This document shows positions 45,099-54,253 of a DNA stretch of 64,000 nt, one piece after another. The stretch's first letter is position 1. Each line of letters begins with the position of its first letter. Source of the DNA: Senimuribacter intestinalis (lineage in GTDB: Bacteria; Bacillota; Clostridia; Peptostreptococcales; Anaerovoracaceae); NCBI GenBank assembly GCA_943192975.1, contig CALPCJ010000003.1:248001-312000 (forward strand), in the 5' to 3' direction. The translations under genes were made by a program, and so were the position numbers. The notes under the pieces were generated by a model that was not told the DNA's origin, made no database searches, and worked only from the letters and a program-made list of their open reading frames with translations.

Positions 45099-45293
45099 AG
45101 GATTCTTGTCCAGTCCAGCTCTTCACAAACTCTTGATTCTGAGGCCGAATCTGCAGATTCTCAGCCTGCTCTGACGGTACCATCAGAATCTCACTGATTC
45201 AGTTGTTTTATGCCTGTATCTTCTTTCAAATGGCAGGGAAGCCTTCATGAAATACTTCCTGCTGCGAAACAGGCAAAGGTTAGAATAAAATTC

Positions 45294-45473
45294 TCACCCT
45301 TTATTTTCTCCACGTGCTGCGTGATACTCTGACAGCTGCAGCACTCCTGCGTAATACTTGATGATCAGGCCCTGTCTGCATTTGGGACACTGTACCTCTA
45401 TCTTATTTGCATCCTGTGCACGAAACAGCATCTTCCCACAGACCGGACAGTAAACATAGTATTCCTTACTCAC
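45294..45473 (-). CDS. Small zinc-ribbon protein
   Basis: This ~59-residue protein has two CxxC pairs, CPVCG and CPKC, separated by about 17 residues, then a short tail (YYAGVLQLSEYHAARGENKG). I favour the GTG at 45473 because AAAGGAGG precedes it by 6 bp; an ATG at 45494 has a weaker site. Small Cys-rich proteins of this kind occur in mobile elements. Function is unknown. Confidence 0.6.
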   Translation of the reverse strand: MSKEYYVYCPVCGKMLFRAQDANKIEVQCPKCRQGLIIKYYAGVLQLSEYHAARGENKG

Positions 45474-45508
45474 ACAGCATCCCTCCTTTGCCATGTATTC
45501 CTGCCATT

Positions 45509-45661
45509 TTAAACTGTAGCCAAGGGACTTACCTCATCATCAGCCGGAGTATTTCTTCGTTCTCCTTTTTCCCCGCACTTCCTGATGGTGATAACTCTGC
45601 ATTTGGTTGTTCTTTCATCCCTGTAAAATTCTTTTTCATTCAGCCTCTTTTTCAAACCCAT
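45509..45661 (-). CDS. Hypothetical 50-residue basic protein
   Basis: An open frame from ATG 45661 (GCGAGG upstream) to TAA 45509 encodes a Lys/Arg/Glu-rich protein beginning MGLKKRLNEKEFYRDERTT. It sits between the LexA-like and zinc-ribbon genes on the same strand, overlapping neither. I do not recognise it. Position and ribosome site are the only support. Confidence 0.4.
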   Translation of the reverse strand: MGLKKRLNEKEFYRDERTTKCRVITIRKCGEKGERRNTPADDEVSPLATV

Positions 45662-45672
45662 CGACCTCGCAA

Positions 45673-46269
45673 TCAATTTAACTTTTTAATGACATTTACG
45701 GCTACACCCTGGATTCTGCAGTCAGAAACCAGAATATCCTCCATCTCCGAGTTTTCCGGATGAAGTCTGATCTGATCTTCTTCTTTGTAGAATCTTTTCA
45801 GAGTCGCCTCCTCATCCATCAGTGCAACAACGATTTCTCCGTTCTCCGCACTGTTCTGCTGCCGGATGACAACCAGATCGCCGTCTCCGATGCCTGCCTC
45901 AATCATGGATTCTCCATGTGCCCGGAGAATGAAGAACTCACCGTCTCCGAATAGTGATGCAGGGAGGGAAACATACTCTTCAATATTTTCTTCTGCGAGT
46001 AGTGGAGCCCCGCAGGAGACACTGCCGAGTACAGCAGCCCTGTTCAGTTTCGGAGCAGTCTTTTCCATGATATTGGTGGTAATCACCTTGTTTGCGTAGG
46101 ATAGCATGCCGTTTTCATTCATCTCCACGATGTACTTGTAAACAGTACCTTTTGCAATTCCCACACACGCGGCAATCTCTGCCATCGAAGGAGATTGATA
46201 ATGCTCCAGATAATACCGGTTCACACAATCCAGAATTCTTTTCATTGTTTCTGTGCTTTTGCTTCTCAT
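45673..46269 (-). CDS. LexA-like self-cleaving repressor
   Basis: This 198-residue protein has an N-terminal winged helix (TMKRILDCVNRYYLEHYQSPSMAEIAACVGIAKGTVYKYIVEM) and a C-terminal S24 peptidase domain. The cleavage bond is probably in SCGAPLL (Cys-Gly as in some repressors), with the catalytic Ser in HGESMIEAGIGDGDLVV and the catalytic Lys in EATLKRF. The start at 46269 gives the best spacing to AAAGGAG. It probably controls the mobile element and links excision or expression to DNA damage. A palindrome at 46284-46310 is a likely operator. Confidence 0.88.
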   Translation of the reverse strand: MRSKSTETMKRILDCVNRYYLEHYQSPSMAEIAACVGIAKGTVYKYIVEMNENGMLSYANKVITTNIMEKTAPKLNRAAVLGSVSCGAPLLAEENIEEYVSLPASLFGDGEFFILRAHGESMIEAGIGDGDLVVIRQQNSAENGEIVVALMDEEATLKRFYKEEDQIRLHPENSEMEDILVSDCRIQGVAVNVIKKLN

Positions 46270-46283
46270 TGTCATCTCCTTTT

Positions 46284-46310
46284 CTAAAAGAAACTTTTCG
46301 TTTCCTTTAG
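46284..46310 (-). promoter_or_regulatory. Palindrome, likely operator of the LexA-like gene
   Basis: CTAAAAGAAAC, TTTTC and GTTTCCTTTAG form an 11-bp-arm inverted repeat with one mismatch, placed between the -10 box and the ribosome site of the repressor gene. Confidence 0.5.
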
Positions 46311-46314
46311 ATTC

Positions 46315-46342
46315 ATTATATACTATTTGTGACAAATTGCAA
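46315..46342 (-). promoter_or_regulatory. Promoter of the LexA-like gene
   Basis: On the minus strand TTGCAA (46337-46342), 16 bp, then TATAAT (46315-46320). Confidence 0.6.
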
Positions 46343-46384
46343 GAGAGAAAAATAAAAAAGACAAAATGTGCAGGTCTGAAACTA

Positions 46385-46427
46385 ATATATACCCCTTTAT
46401 CGGGCGAACCAGTAGAGGGGTATATAT
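46385..46427. repeat. 12-bp perfect inverted repeat in intergenic DNA
   Basis: ATATATACCCCT (46385-46396) and AGGGGTATATAT (46416-46427) flank a 19-bp spacer. No T tract follows on either strand, so it is not a simple terminator. It lies between the mobile-element control genes and the methyltransferase/transporter cargo. Confidence 0.6.
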
Positions 46428-46530
46428 CACTCAAATATTCTCTTCTTTGTTTTTCTCTTAAGATTTAAAAACAATCATTAGAACGTATAAAAATCACTCT
46501 TTGCTAAGAATGGGGAGCAAAAACAGTCCC

Positions 46531-47277
46531 CTACTTCCAGATAATAATCCGAAACTTCTTCCCTTGATATCCATACTTCCAATACTCCAGCCGTTTAAAG
46601 CTATTGCGATAGGAGTCTTCAGTGATGCGTATTTTTTTGTACCCTGCTTTTAGTATAAGCGCTTTGTCTTCTTCCGGCCGTTTTGCAGTTACCATAGGAA
46701 GTTTCCTAAACATACCGGTATCATCACTGTGCGTAGCTTTTTCAGGAATTCTCCTCTCCGTAATCAGAATAATTGCCTGAGACAACAGCCTCCACGCTGA
46801 TTTTTTTAAACTTTTTTCTCCTCTGCGATAATCACCATCATAGATAATTACTTTACCGCCTGGCTTTAATACCTCTCGCCACCTGACAAAAGCTTTCTCA
46901 GGATCATATAATGTCCATACCACATCCCTGGAGATAATAACATCGTAGCTTTCTGCAGCTTCCACAGGCAATTCTACAGCATCTTCTACCTCAACCACAG
47001 CCTCGGCACTTTCCTTTTTCAGATTCCGGGCTGCACAGTCTACCATGCCTTCAGCCCCGTCGATAGCTTTTACCCGATGTCCCAGTCTGGAAAGCATAAT
47101 AGATAGAAACCCTGGTCCACAGCCCACATCCAGCACATCTAAAGGCTCTTCTCCCAGAATCTGTTTCAGCTCTCTTGACCAATGAATTACATCTCGTCTG
47201 TTAGACAGCTGGGTCTGTACCAGGCGGTCATAGCTGTTTGAGTCCTCTGTCCACGCATCCTCTATTTCTTTAAACAT
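46531..47277 (-). CDS. Class I SAM-dependent methyltransferase (A)
   Basis: This 248-residue Rossmann methyltransferase has motif I LDVGCGPGFLSIMLSRLG (near residues 45-62), acidic motif II AIDGAEGMVD and motif III WREVLKPGGKVIIYDGDY. The start at 47277 follows GGGAGG. It is the last gene of the transporter operon, downstream of the binding protein. It resembles the methyltransferase at 55981-56730 (both carry RxxxWTLxDPxxAxxxWxxVLKxGG). The methylated substrate is unknown; a metallophore or tetrapyrrole is possible given the neighbours. Confidence 0.85.
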   Translation of the reverse strand: MFKEIEDAWTEDSNSYDRLVQTQLSNRRDVIHWSRELKQILGEEPLDVLDVGCGPGFLSIMLSRLGHRVKAIDGAEGMVDCAARNLKKESAEAVVEVEDAVELPVEAAESYDVIISRDVVWTLYDPEKAFVRWREVLKPGGKVIIYDGDYRRGEKSLKKSAWRLLSQAIILITERRIPEKATHSDDTGMFRKLPMVTAKRPEEDKALILKAGYKKIRITEDSYRNSFKRLEYWKYGYQGKKFRIIIWK

Positions 47278-47293
47278 AAGTTTATCCTCCCTC

Positions 47294-48889
47294 TTATGGC
47301 AATACATCTATTTCATCCCAGCACAGACCTTCATAAGACGTCGGAGCAATCTTTAGTCCTGTTACTCGTTCTTTGTTATAGATAACAGCGTTCTTCGGAT
47401 AATACAGGGGTACTGTCACTGCTCGATCATTCATTTTAGATAGAATAGAATTGTACAGCTCTGTCCTTTTTTCCTCATCTAAAGTCTTTAATACTACACC
47501 GATCTCCTTACTGATTTCTTCATCATACCAGCATACCGCCTGGTTTCCCTCTGTCTGATAGAACATACTGCTCAAAAACCCATGAGGATTCCAGGAATCT
47601 TCATAAGAACGATAAATCAGCATATCATAATCTCTTGTACTCCAAATAGCATCATAATAGCCTGTGGATTCCATCTGCTCCAGTTTTATCTCTATTCCAA
47701 TTTTTGCATATTCAGATTGCAGGTATTCGCAAAGCGTTTTCCAGTTGGAATATTCTTCTGTCTGGAAAACCAGTCTAAAGGAAAGCTTTTCTCCATTTTT
47801 TTCTAAAATTCCGTCACTGTTCGTATCCTTATATCCGGCCTCCGCCAGCAATTCCCGCGCCTTGTCCACATCATAGGGGTATCCTTTACTGTTTTCTTCC
47901 GTTACATAAGGGGTACTAGATGGGAAAATACCAGTTGCGGGGATCCCATCTCCGTCTAGCAAAGTATTTACAATACTCTCTTTATCAATTCCATAATTCA
48001 GTGCCTGTCTCACTCTCTCGTCCTGAAGCTGTTCATTTTCATAGTTTAAAATCAAATAAAAAGTTCGCACAGGCTCTCCTTCTATGGTGTCTAATGACTC
48101 TTCACTGTCAATGATCTGTCGACTCTCTGAAGGGATGTCCGCCAGACAAATATCCGCATCACCGCTCTGCATGGCCATAATTCTGGCCTGCCCATCGTCC
48201 ACTTGTTTCAGAATAATTCTGTCCACCTTTGGCTTATCTCCATAATAATAAGGATTAGGCACCATTACCACTTCCTGATTAGTTTTATAACTCTCTACCA
48301 TCCACTGTCCGGTACCAATCATCTCTTTAAAATTACCTTCCTCGTCCAGACTTTTTTCTCCTAAAATGCGATAAGGCCGTGGATAAGTAAATTCGGTTAA
48401 AATTGAATAAGCTACATCGTCAAAGACGAAAGTAACCGTATAATCATCCACCTTTTTCACATCTTTGAGAGCTGCAGAAAATGTCAGCTTATCCTCCCAG
48501 CGAGAAGCGTTGAACAGCACTGTATCAGCATTAAAATCGCTACCATCAGAAAATTTTACATCATCTCGAAAATAAAAGGTATATTCCTTTCCATCCTCAC
48601 TAATTTCCCATTTCTTTGCCAAAGCCGGCTCAATTTCACCGCCTTCCCCATATCTCACCAACGGATCATAAACCATTTCAAATAAACGAAAATCTTCATT
48701 AATACCGGAAATGGTGTCTGCTTCTTCCGGTTTCAGATCCGAAGAGACCAATACCGTCACTTCTTTTTCATTCGATTTTTCCGTATTTGTGGAAGCATTC
48801 TCTCCACCGTTTTTGCTGCAGCCTGTAAAGAACAGTGCAGTACATAATACAACAGCCACTGTTAATTTACTTATTTTTCTTAACAACAT
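47294..48889 (-). CDS. Nickel/peptide-type substrate-binding lipoprotein
   Basis: This 531-residue family-5 solute-binding protein has a lipoprotein signal (lipobox FFTGC near residue 24) and the typical segments YDPLVRYGEGGEIEPALAKKWEISEDGKEYTFYFRDDVKFSDG and GTGQWMVESYKTNQEVVMVPNPYYYG. The pattern is closer to NikA-like than DppA-like proteins, but the metal or peptide ligand cannot be fixed from sequence. It belongs with the following two ATPases and two permeases. Confidence 0.87.
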   Translation of the reverse strand: MLLRKISKLTVAVVLCTALFFTGCSKNGGENASTNTEKSNEKEVTVLVSSDLKPEEADTISGINEDFRLFEMVYDPLVRYGEGGEIEPALAKKWEISEDGKEYTFYFRDDVKFSDGSDFNADTVLFNASRWEDKLTFSAALKDVKKVDDYTVTFVFDDVAYSILTEFTYPRPYRILGEKSLDEEGNFKEMIGTGQWMVESYKTNQEVVMVPNPYYYGDKPKVDRIILKQVDDGQARIMAMQSGDADICLADIPSESRQIIDSEESLDTIEGEPVRTFYLILNYENEQLQDERVRQALNYGIDKESIVNTLLDGDGIPATGIFPSSTPYVTEENSKGYPYDVDKARELLAEAGYKDTNSDGILEKNGEKLSFRLVFQTEEYSNWKTLCEYLQSEYAKIGIEIKLEQMESTGYYDAIWSTRDYDMLIYRSYEDSWNPHGFLSSMFYQTEGNQAVCWYDEEISKEIGVVLKTLDEEKRTELYNSILSKMNDRAVTVPLYYPKNAVIYNKERVTGLKIAPTSYEGLCWDEIDVLP

Positions 48890-48907
48890 ATCGTTTCTCC
48901 TTTTCTT

Positions 48908-49879
48908 TTATTTTTTATAGCAATGACAGGCCACCCAGTGTCCTTCTGCTATAGGTGTCAATTCAGGTATCTCCTGTTTGCAAACTTCCCTGCATCGCTC
49001 GCACCGACTTTGATAACTGCATCCGGTTCTTGCAAAAATAGACGGAACCAGTGGTTTTCCCTTTTCCATACCAAGCTTACGCTTTCTTGGATCAGTTGCA
49101 GGAACAGAGTGAAACAGAAGCTGTGTATAGGGATGCTCTGCCATCTCCTCAATGCAGTCAGTTCGTTCTATATATTCAACCACCCGTCCTTGATACATAA
49201 TTGCCACTGCATCACAGACATAGGGCACATTGGATAAATCATGGGTAATCAAAAGATAGGTGACATTAAATTCCTCCTGCATTTCCTTGAGCAGATTCAG
49301 AATCTGTTTCCGAATGGAATAATCAAGACTGGATACCGGTTCATCACAGATAACCAGCTCCGGATGCAACACTAAGGCCCTGGCAATATTTGCCCGTTGG
49401 CACTGACCTCCGGATAGCTGACTGACATAGCGATTTTTCAACTTTGCTTCCAGCCCTACTTTCTCAAGCACTTCTTCAATGGCATCGTCGTATTCTTTCC
49501 TGGAAAGCGATACATAGTTTTTCATAACCTCCCGAATACTCTCTCCAATGGTATAAGTAGGATCAAATACACTGTTACTACTTTGGAAAATCATCTGCAA
49601 ATTCTTTCGCATGGGACGCAAATCTCGTTCCTTTTTGCCATGTACTGCTTCTCCTTTAAAAAAAACCTTGCCTCCTGTAGGCTTTTCCAGCCCCGCCGCT
49701 AGCATACCAAAAGTAGTCTTGCCACTCCCACTCTCGCCAATCAAAGCCAAAGATTTTCCCTTCCATAGTTTCAAGGAAACACCATCCACGGCTTTTACCA
49801 CCGAAAGTCTGTTATTCTCTACAATTTTTTCTTTTCCGTAATATTTTTTCAGATTCTCTGTCTCTAATAAAAGTTCCAC
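48908..49879 (-). CDS. Nickel/peptide-type ABC ATPase (NikE/OppF type)
   Basis: This 323-residue ATPase starts with GTG behind AAGGAG. Walker A GESGSGKTT, signature LSGGQCQR, Walker B LVICDEPVSSLD and the C-terminal Cys-rich extension (CSYQSRCERCREVC) of the OppF/DppF group are present. It pairs with the ATPase at 49894-50685. Confidence 0.9.
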   Translation of the reverse strand: MELLLETENLKKYYGKEKIVENNRLSVVKAVDGVSLKLWKGKSLALIGESGSGKTTFGMLAAGLEKPTGGKVFFKGEAVHGKKERDLRPMRKNLQMIFQSSNSVFDPTYTIGESIREVMKNYVSLSRKEYDDAIEEVLEKVGLEAKLKNRYVSQLSGGQCQRANIARALVLHPELVICDEPVSSLDYSIRKQILNLLKEMQEEFNVTYLLITHDLSNVPYVCDAVAIMYQGRVVEYIERTDCIEEMAEHPYTQLLFHSVPATDPRKRKLGMEKGKPLVPSIFARTGCSYQSRCERCREVCKQEIPELTPIAEGHWVACHCYKK

Positions 49880-49893
49880 TTCTTCCGGCTCCT

Positions 49894-50685
49894 TTACAAA
49901 ATGGAATTTAAAAGTTTCTTCGTATATGCATGCTGAGGATTTTCAAAAATTGTATTCACCTCTGCATTCTCAACAACTTTCCCGTCCTGCATAATACAGA
50001 CGTCGTCGGCAATTTCCGCTACCACCCCTAAATCATGGGTGATAAACAACACCCCCATCTCCTCTTCCCTGCTCATCCGATAAATCTCTGTTAAAATCTG
50101 CTGCTGTACGGTTACATCCAATGCAGTAGTGGGCTCATCTGCAATTAGAAAAGACGGTTTAAGTCCCATAGTAATCGCAATCATCACTCTCTGGCACATA
50201 CCACCAGAGAGTTCAAAAGGATATTTTCTCATTAAAAGCTCTGAATCTTGCAGATTCACTGCTTTTAAGCAGGAAACTGCCCGGTCATAGGCTTCCTTTT
50301 TGCCGATTCTCTGATGCTGCATAATTCCTTCTATCATCTGGTTGCCCACAGTATATAAAGGATCCAGGGAAGTCGATGGATCCTGAAAAATCATACCCAT
50401 GACCGTTCCGTTTAATTCTTGACGTTCCTTACTTGTCAGTTTTTGAACATTCGTCTCGCCTAGGAAAATTTCTCCGGATCGCATTTTGGCATTTGGGGGT
50501 AATAAATTCATAACTGCTAAAGAGGTCACGGATTTTCCGCTTCCGCTTTCTCCCACAAGAGCTGTTATTTTTCCGCGTTTGACTTCCAGACTGACACCTT
50601 CTACTGCAGAGATAATGCCTCCTTTTGTCTTGAATTCCACATACAAATTCTGTATTTTTAGTGTTCTATTCTCCTGAGATTCCAT
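49894..50685 (-). CDS. Nickel/peptide-type ABC ATPase (NikD/OppD type)
   Basis: This 263-residue ATPase has Walker A GESGSGKSV, Q-loop FQDPSTSLDP, signature LSGGMCQR and Walker B FLIADEPTTALD. It is shorter than peptide-type OppD because it lacks the C-terminal extension, as in NikD. Its start overlaps the preceding permease gene by about 20 bp. Confidence 0.9.
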   Translation of the reverse strand: MESQENRTLKIQNLYVEFKTKGGIISAVEGVSLEVKRGKITALVGESGSGKSVTSLAVMNLLPPNAKMRSGEIFLGETNVQKLTSKERQELNGTVMGMIFQDPSTSLDPLYTVGNQMIEGIMQHQRIGKKEAYDRAVSCLKAVNLQDSELLMRKYPFELSGGMCQRVMIAITMGLKPSFLIADEPTTALDVTVQQQILTEIYRMSREEEMGVLFITHDLGVVAEIADDVCIMQDGKVVENAEVNTIFENPQHAYTKKLLNSIL

Positions 50686-51526
50686 TTTTCATTCCCTCTC
50701 CTAACAAGTTAAAAGCCATTACAACAATTACTATGACAATACCCGGGTAAACCATCAATTGTGGGAATGTCTGAATATAGTTTTTGCTGTCACTTAGCAT
50801 AATGCCCCATTCCGGTGTAGGCGGCTGTACACCCAGACCGATGAAAGAGAATCCGGCGATTGCCAAAATGATGGTTCCAATTTCCATTGCTGCAAGGGCG
50901 ATGATGGAAGGAGCAATATTACGTAATATATGTTTAAAGATTATCTGACCTTGCTTACAGCCTCCTGCCTTTAATGCCATCATATAATTCTGCTCCTTTA
51001 CCTGCATAGTGAGGGACCGTACCAGTCTGGCATAACCTGCCCAGTATACAAAAGACATGGCCAAAACCAGATTTTTACCGTTTGCACCCAGAGTACCCGC
51101 TATAGCCAGTGCCACAATAAAACTTGGCATAGCCATAAAAATATCAATGACCCGCATGATAAACAAATCCACTTTGCCGCCCACATAACCTGAAATCAGA
51201 CCAATGGGTACACCCACCAGCAACGTGATAAACAGCACAACAGTACTATACATAAGAGAGTTTCTGGTGCCCCAAATTAATCGAGAGACGATGCATCGTC
51301 CCAGCTGATCAGTTCCCAGCCAATAGGTAGCGCTGGGTCCCTCCAGCTTTTGAGCAACATCTACCAAAAATGGATCATTTGGCGCAATTATTGGCGCCAA
51401 TATGGCAATTACCACAAAAATGCTTACAATGGTAAGCCCGATTTTTATCTGAAACTGGCCCAACATCTTCCGCCAACGATTCTGTTTTACGCAAGCCATT
51501 TCCAGGATTTCTACTTTTTTCTTCAT
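50666..51526 (-). CDS. Nickel/peptide-type ABC permease (NikC/DppC type)
   Basis: This ~286-residue membrane protein has an N-terminal helix, the KLEGPSATYWLGTDQLGRCIVSRLIWG segment, the EAA loop YMMALKAGGCKQGQIIFKHILRN and FIGLGVQPPTPEWG. The ATG at 51526 fits the AGGTAGG ribosome site better than a GTG nine bases upstream. It forms the channel with the permease at 51540. Confidence 0.9.
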   Translation of the reverse strand: MKKKVEILEMACVKQNRWRKMLGQFQIKIGLTIVSIFVVIAILAPIIAPNDPFLVDVAQKLEGPSATYWLGTDQLGRCIVSRLIWGTRNSLMYSTVVLFITLLVGVPIGLISGYVGGKVDLFIMRVIDIFMAMPSFIVALAIAGTLGANGKNLVLAMSFVYWAGYARLVRSLTMQVKEQNYMMALKAGGCKQGQIIFKHILRNIAPSIIALAAMEIGTIILAIAGFSFIGLGVQPPTPEWGIMLSDSKNYIQTFPQLMVYPGIVIVIVVMAFNLLGEGMKNGISGE

Positions 51527-51539
51527 CACGATCACCTAC

Positions 51540-52469
51540 CTACTTTAACTGAATTCTGGCATCCACTACTGAATAAATAATATCGATTAGTAAGTTCATC
51601 AATACCACAAAACAGGCCAATACTAGAATAAAGCACTGCAAAAGTGGCAAATCCTTTGTATATACTGCTTCAAGAGCCATTTCTCCTATTCCCTTGATAG
51701 AAAAAATAGATTCAATGACTGCTGAACCGCATAACAGACCCACGCACATGGTACTCATTTGGGTGATAACCGGTAGAATCGCATTTTTCATTCCGTGTTT
51801 TAAAATAATACGAAGGTTAGAAATCCCCTTGGCTTTACATGCACGAATATAATCCTTTTTCAGAACCTCGCTTAAATTTGCGCGTATAAGCCTGATTAAA
51901 ATACCAAAATATCCCATATCCAAAGTAAATGCCGCTAGAACAGGAATTCCTGCGGTTGTCCCTTCTATGACAGAAATGACTCCCAGTTTTACGCCGAATA
52001 TGTATAACAGCATCAGACCAATCCAAAACGAAGGCACGGATACACTAAAAAAGGAAAATACCTGTACAATTTTATCTATCCATGAGTGCTCCCATACTGC
52101 AGAAATCATGCCCAGAAAGATAGAAACCATAATCAATATAATAAACGCTGTCGCCGCCAGCTTTAATGTAACCGGCAATCGGCTTATGAATTCTTCCATC
52201 GCCGGCTTCTGCGTGGAATAAGATTCCCCGAAGTCGCCGTGAAGCGCATTTCCCAGCCATCGTACATATTGCTTATAGATAGGCTGATCCAAACCGTTTT
52301 CATGCCGTACCTGCTCAATTTCCGTCTGTGTGGGATGTTCGTAAATCTGCTCTGCTAATACACGAGCCGCATCTCCGGAGGAGAACATACTGAGCCCAAA
52401 CACAAGGATGGATACTACCAGCAGAATCGGAATCAATGTCATCAGTCTTTTTATTATATACTTAACCAC
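51540..52469 (-). CDS. Nickel/peptide-type ABC permease (NikB/DppB type)
   Basis: This 309-residue permease starts with GTG behind AGAGGG. It has the N-terminal MVKYIIKRLMTLIPILLVV signature, a YSTQKPAMEEFISRLPVT segment and EAA loop YIRACKAKGISNLRIILKHGMKN. It opens the importer part of the operon, downstream of the two ABC exporter-type genes. Confidence 0.9.
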   Translation of the reverse strand: MVKYIIKRLMTLIPILLVVSILVFGLSMFSSGDAARVLAEQIYEHPTQTEIEQVRHENGLDQPIYKQYVRWLGNALHGDFGESYSTQKPAMEEFISRLPVTLKLAATAFIILIMVSIFLGMISAVWEHSWIDKIVQVFSFFSVSVPSFWIGLMLLYIFGVKLGVISVIEGTTAGIPVLAAFTLDMGYFGILIRLIRANLSEVLKKDYIRACKAKGISNLRIILKHGMKNAILPVITQMSTMCVGLLCGSAVIESIFSIKGIGEMALEAVYTKDLPLLQCFILVLACFVVLMNLLIDIIYSVVDARIQLK

Positions 52470-52489
52470 GTTTTCCCTCTTCTCTATTT

Positions 52490-54253
52490 TTATTCTTCTT
52501 CCATCTGCATGGAAATCAACTCTCGAAAGAAACCTTCCTCTGCCATCAAATCTTCATATGTACCGTTCTGTACTACATGACCTTCTTTTAATACCACAAT
52601 TCTGTCCGCCGAACGAATGGTAGATAACCTGTGAGCTACAATTAAAGTGGTTTTGTTCTTACTGAAACGACGAATAGACTCCTGAATTTCTCGCTCGTTT
52701 TCTGTATCCAGATTGGAAACTGCCTCATCCAGAATTAAAATTGGGGCATCCTGCAGTATCGCACGGGCAATGGCAATTCGTTGTCTCTGACCTCCGGAAA
52801 GCTTAGCTCCGCCTTCTCCTGCAATAGTTTCATAGCCATTCTTCATATCTAAAATAAAATCATGTGCCAAGGCCATTTTAGCCACATTCTCAATTTCTGC
52901 ATCAGTCGCTTCCGGTTTACCAAGTCGGATATTCTCCCGAATGGTGTCCCGAAACAAATACACATCCTGAAGCACTACGGATGTCAAACTCCTTAAGTTC
53001 TCCAATGTCATGTCCTGCAAATTACAACCACCAATAGACACATTGCCACTTTCCGGGTCCCAATAGCGTAATATCAGCTGAATGCATGTACTTTTTCCCG
53101 CTCCCGAAGGGCCTACCAGAGCCACTGTCTCTCCGGGATTTACTGAAAAGGAAATCTGTTCCACTGCCAGATCCAAGTCGTTCCTGTAGCGAAAACTCGC
53201 TGATTCAAACTGAATCCCGGGAACCAATTGTTTTATGTCTATGTCCTTTCCTTTATCCTCTACCTGAGGCTTCGCTTCCAAGACTCGATATACCCGATCA
53301 GCTGCCGCAAAAATAAGTCCGAAATTCCGAGCAGTGTTGCACACTTCCACAACCGGTCCCAAGACCATACCCGCCAGCACTACTACAAGTGGATACATGG
53401 CTGTATCTATTTGTCCACTGGCTGACAAGCCTGCAGCTACTGCTGCTACACAAATCATAGAACACCCCAGAACGACCTGTAGAAAAGCACCTTCAGTTCC
53501 CTGCCTCTTTCCATAAATTAATTGACTGTCGTAGAGACGACTCATATAGAATTCATTCTTTTTTTGGTATGAATTTTTATAATTCAAAGATAAGATCTCT
53601 TTTATTCCCTGAACGCCCTCCATAGTTACCGCATTTGCTTCCCCAAGGTGTTCCCTTACTTTTATTCCCTGAAGATCTGCCTTTTCTCGCATCCAGACAG
53701 GTATACAAATAACCGGCACCAAAAAGCAAATCAAAATAAGAGGCAGCGCCCAGAAAATAAAACCCAGGCAAACCAGCAGAATTAACGGCACTAACACTGC
53801 CACCAGAATACTTCCGAAAGAATGAGCAAAGAACCATTCCAGAATCTCCACATCGCTCATCAGCGTAGAAGCCAGCTGACCAGAGCGCATGTTCAATAAA
53901 ATCGCCGGAGATACCCGCTCAATAGCGGAAAACAGCATGACCCGAAAGTCGGCCAACACTTTAAAGGCCACATCATGTGCAAGCCACATTTCCATAAAAT
54001 AGAAGAATACCTTGACCGCTACAATTACTATCAAAACTACCAATACTTCAGGAAATTGCTCCATAAGCCGGCTTTCCAGAGCCAGTCCCACCAGATAGGC
54101 CCCAAAAACAGAAAGACCTACAGTAGAAAGTTGATTTCCAATGCCGCCAATAACTGCTCCAACCATACGAGCCCAGTAAGCCTTTAGCTTCCCTGATAAA
54201 CGAACTGCATTTTTAATTCTGATTTTTTCGGTTTTTCTGTCATATTTCTGCAT
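52490..54253 (-). CDS. ABC transporter, fused membrane and ATPase domains (subunit B)
   Basis: This 587-residue half-transporter has a six-helix type-IV membrane domain (residues ~30-310) and a nucleotide-binding domain with Walker A GPSGAGKST, signature LSGGQRQR and Walker B ILILDEAVSNLD. It overlaps the similar gene at 54240-55970 by 14 bp, so the two probably form a heterodimer. Such pairs beside metallophore genes (YbtP/YbtQ, IrtA/IrtB) act as siderophore importers despite an exporter fold; drug or peptide export is the alternative. Confidence 0.88.
   Translation of the reverse strand: MQKYDRKTEKIRIKNAVRLSGKLKAYWARMVGAVIGGIGNQLSTVGLSVFGAYLVGLALESRLMEQFPEVLVVLIVIVAVKVFFYFMEMWLAHDVAFKVLADFRVMLFSAIERVSPAILLNMRSGQLASTLMSDVEILEWFFAHSFGSILVAVLVPLILLVCLGFIFWALPLILICFLVPVICIPVWMREKADLQGIKVREHLGEANAVTMEGVQGIKEILSLNYKNSYQKKNEFYMSRLYDSQLIYGKRQGTEGAFLQVVLGCSMICVAAVAAGLSASGQIDTAMYPLVVVLAGMVLGPVVEVCNTARNFGLIFAAADRVYRVLEAKPQVEDKGKDIDIKQLVPGIQFESASFRYRNDLDLAVEQISFSVNPGETVALVGPSGAGKSTCIQLILRYWDPESGNVSIGGCNLQDMTLENLRSLTSVVLQDVYLFRDTIRENIRLGKPEATDAEIENVAKMALAHDFILDMKNGYETIAGEGGAKLSGGQRQRIAIARAILQDAPILILDEAVSNLDTENEREIQESIRRFSKNKTTLIVAHRLSTIRSADRIVVLKEGHVVQNGTYEDLMAEEGFFRELISMQMEEE

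Noticed and set aside
45673..46269. Host SOS regulator LexA
   Set aside because: Its location inside mobile-element genes, own palindrome and divergent winged helix favour an element-specific repressor.
47294..52469. Firm assignment as nikABCDE
   Set aside because: Nickel and peptide importers of this family cannot be separated from sequence alone, so no gene symbols were given.
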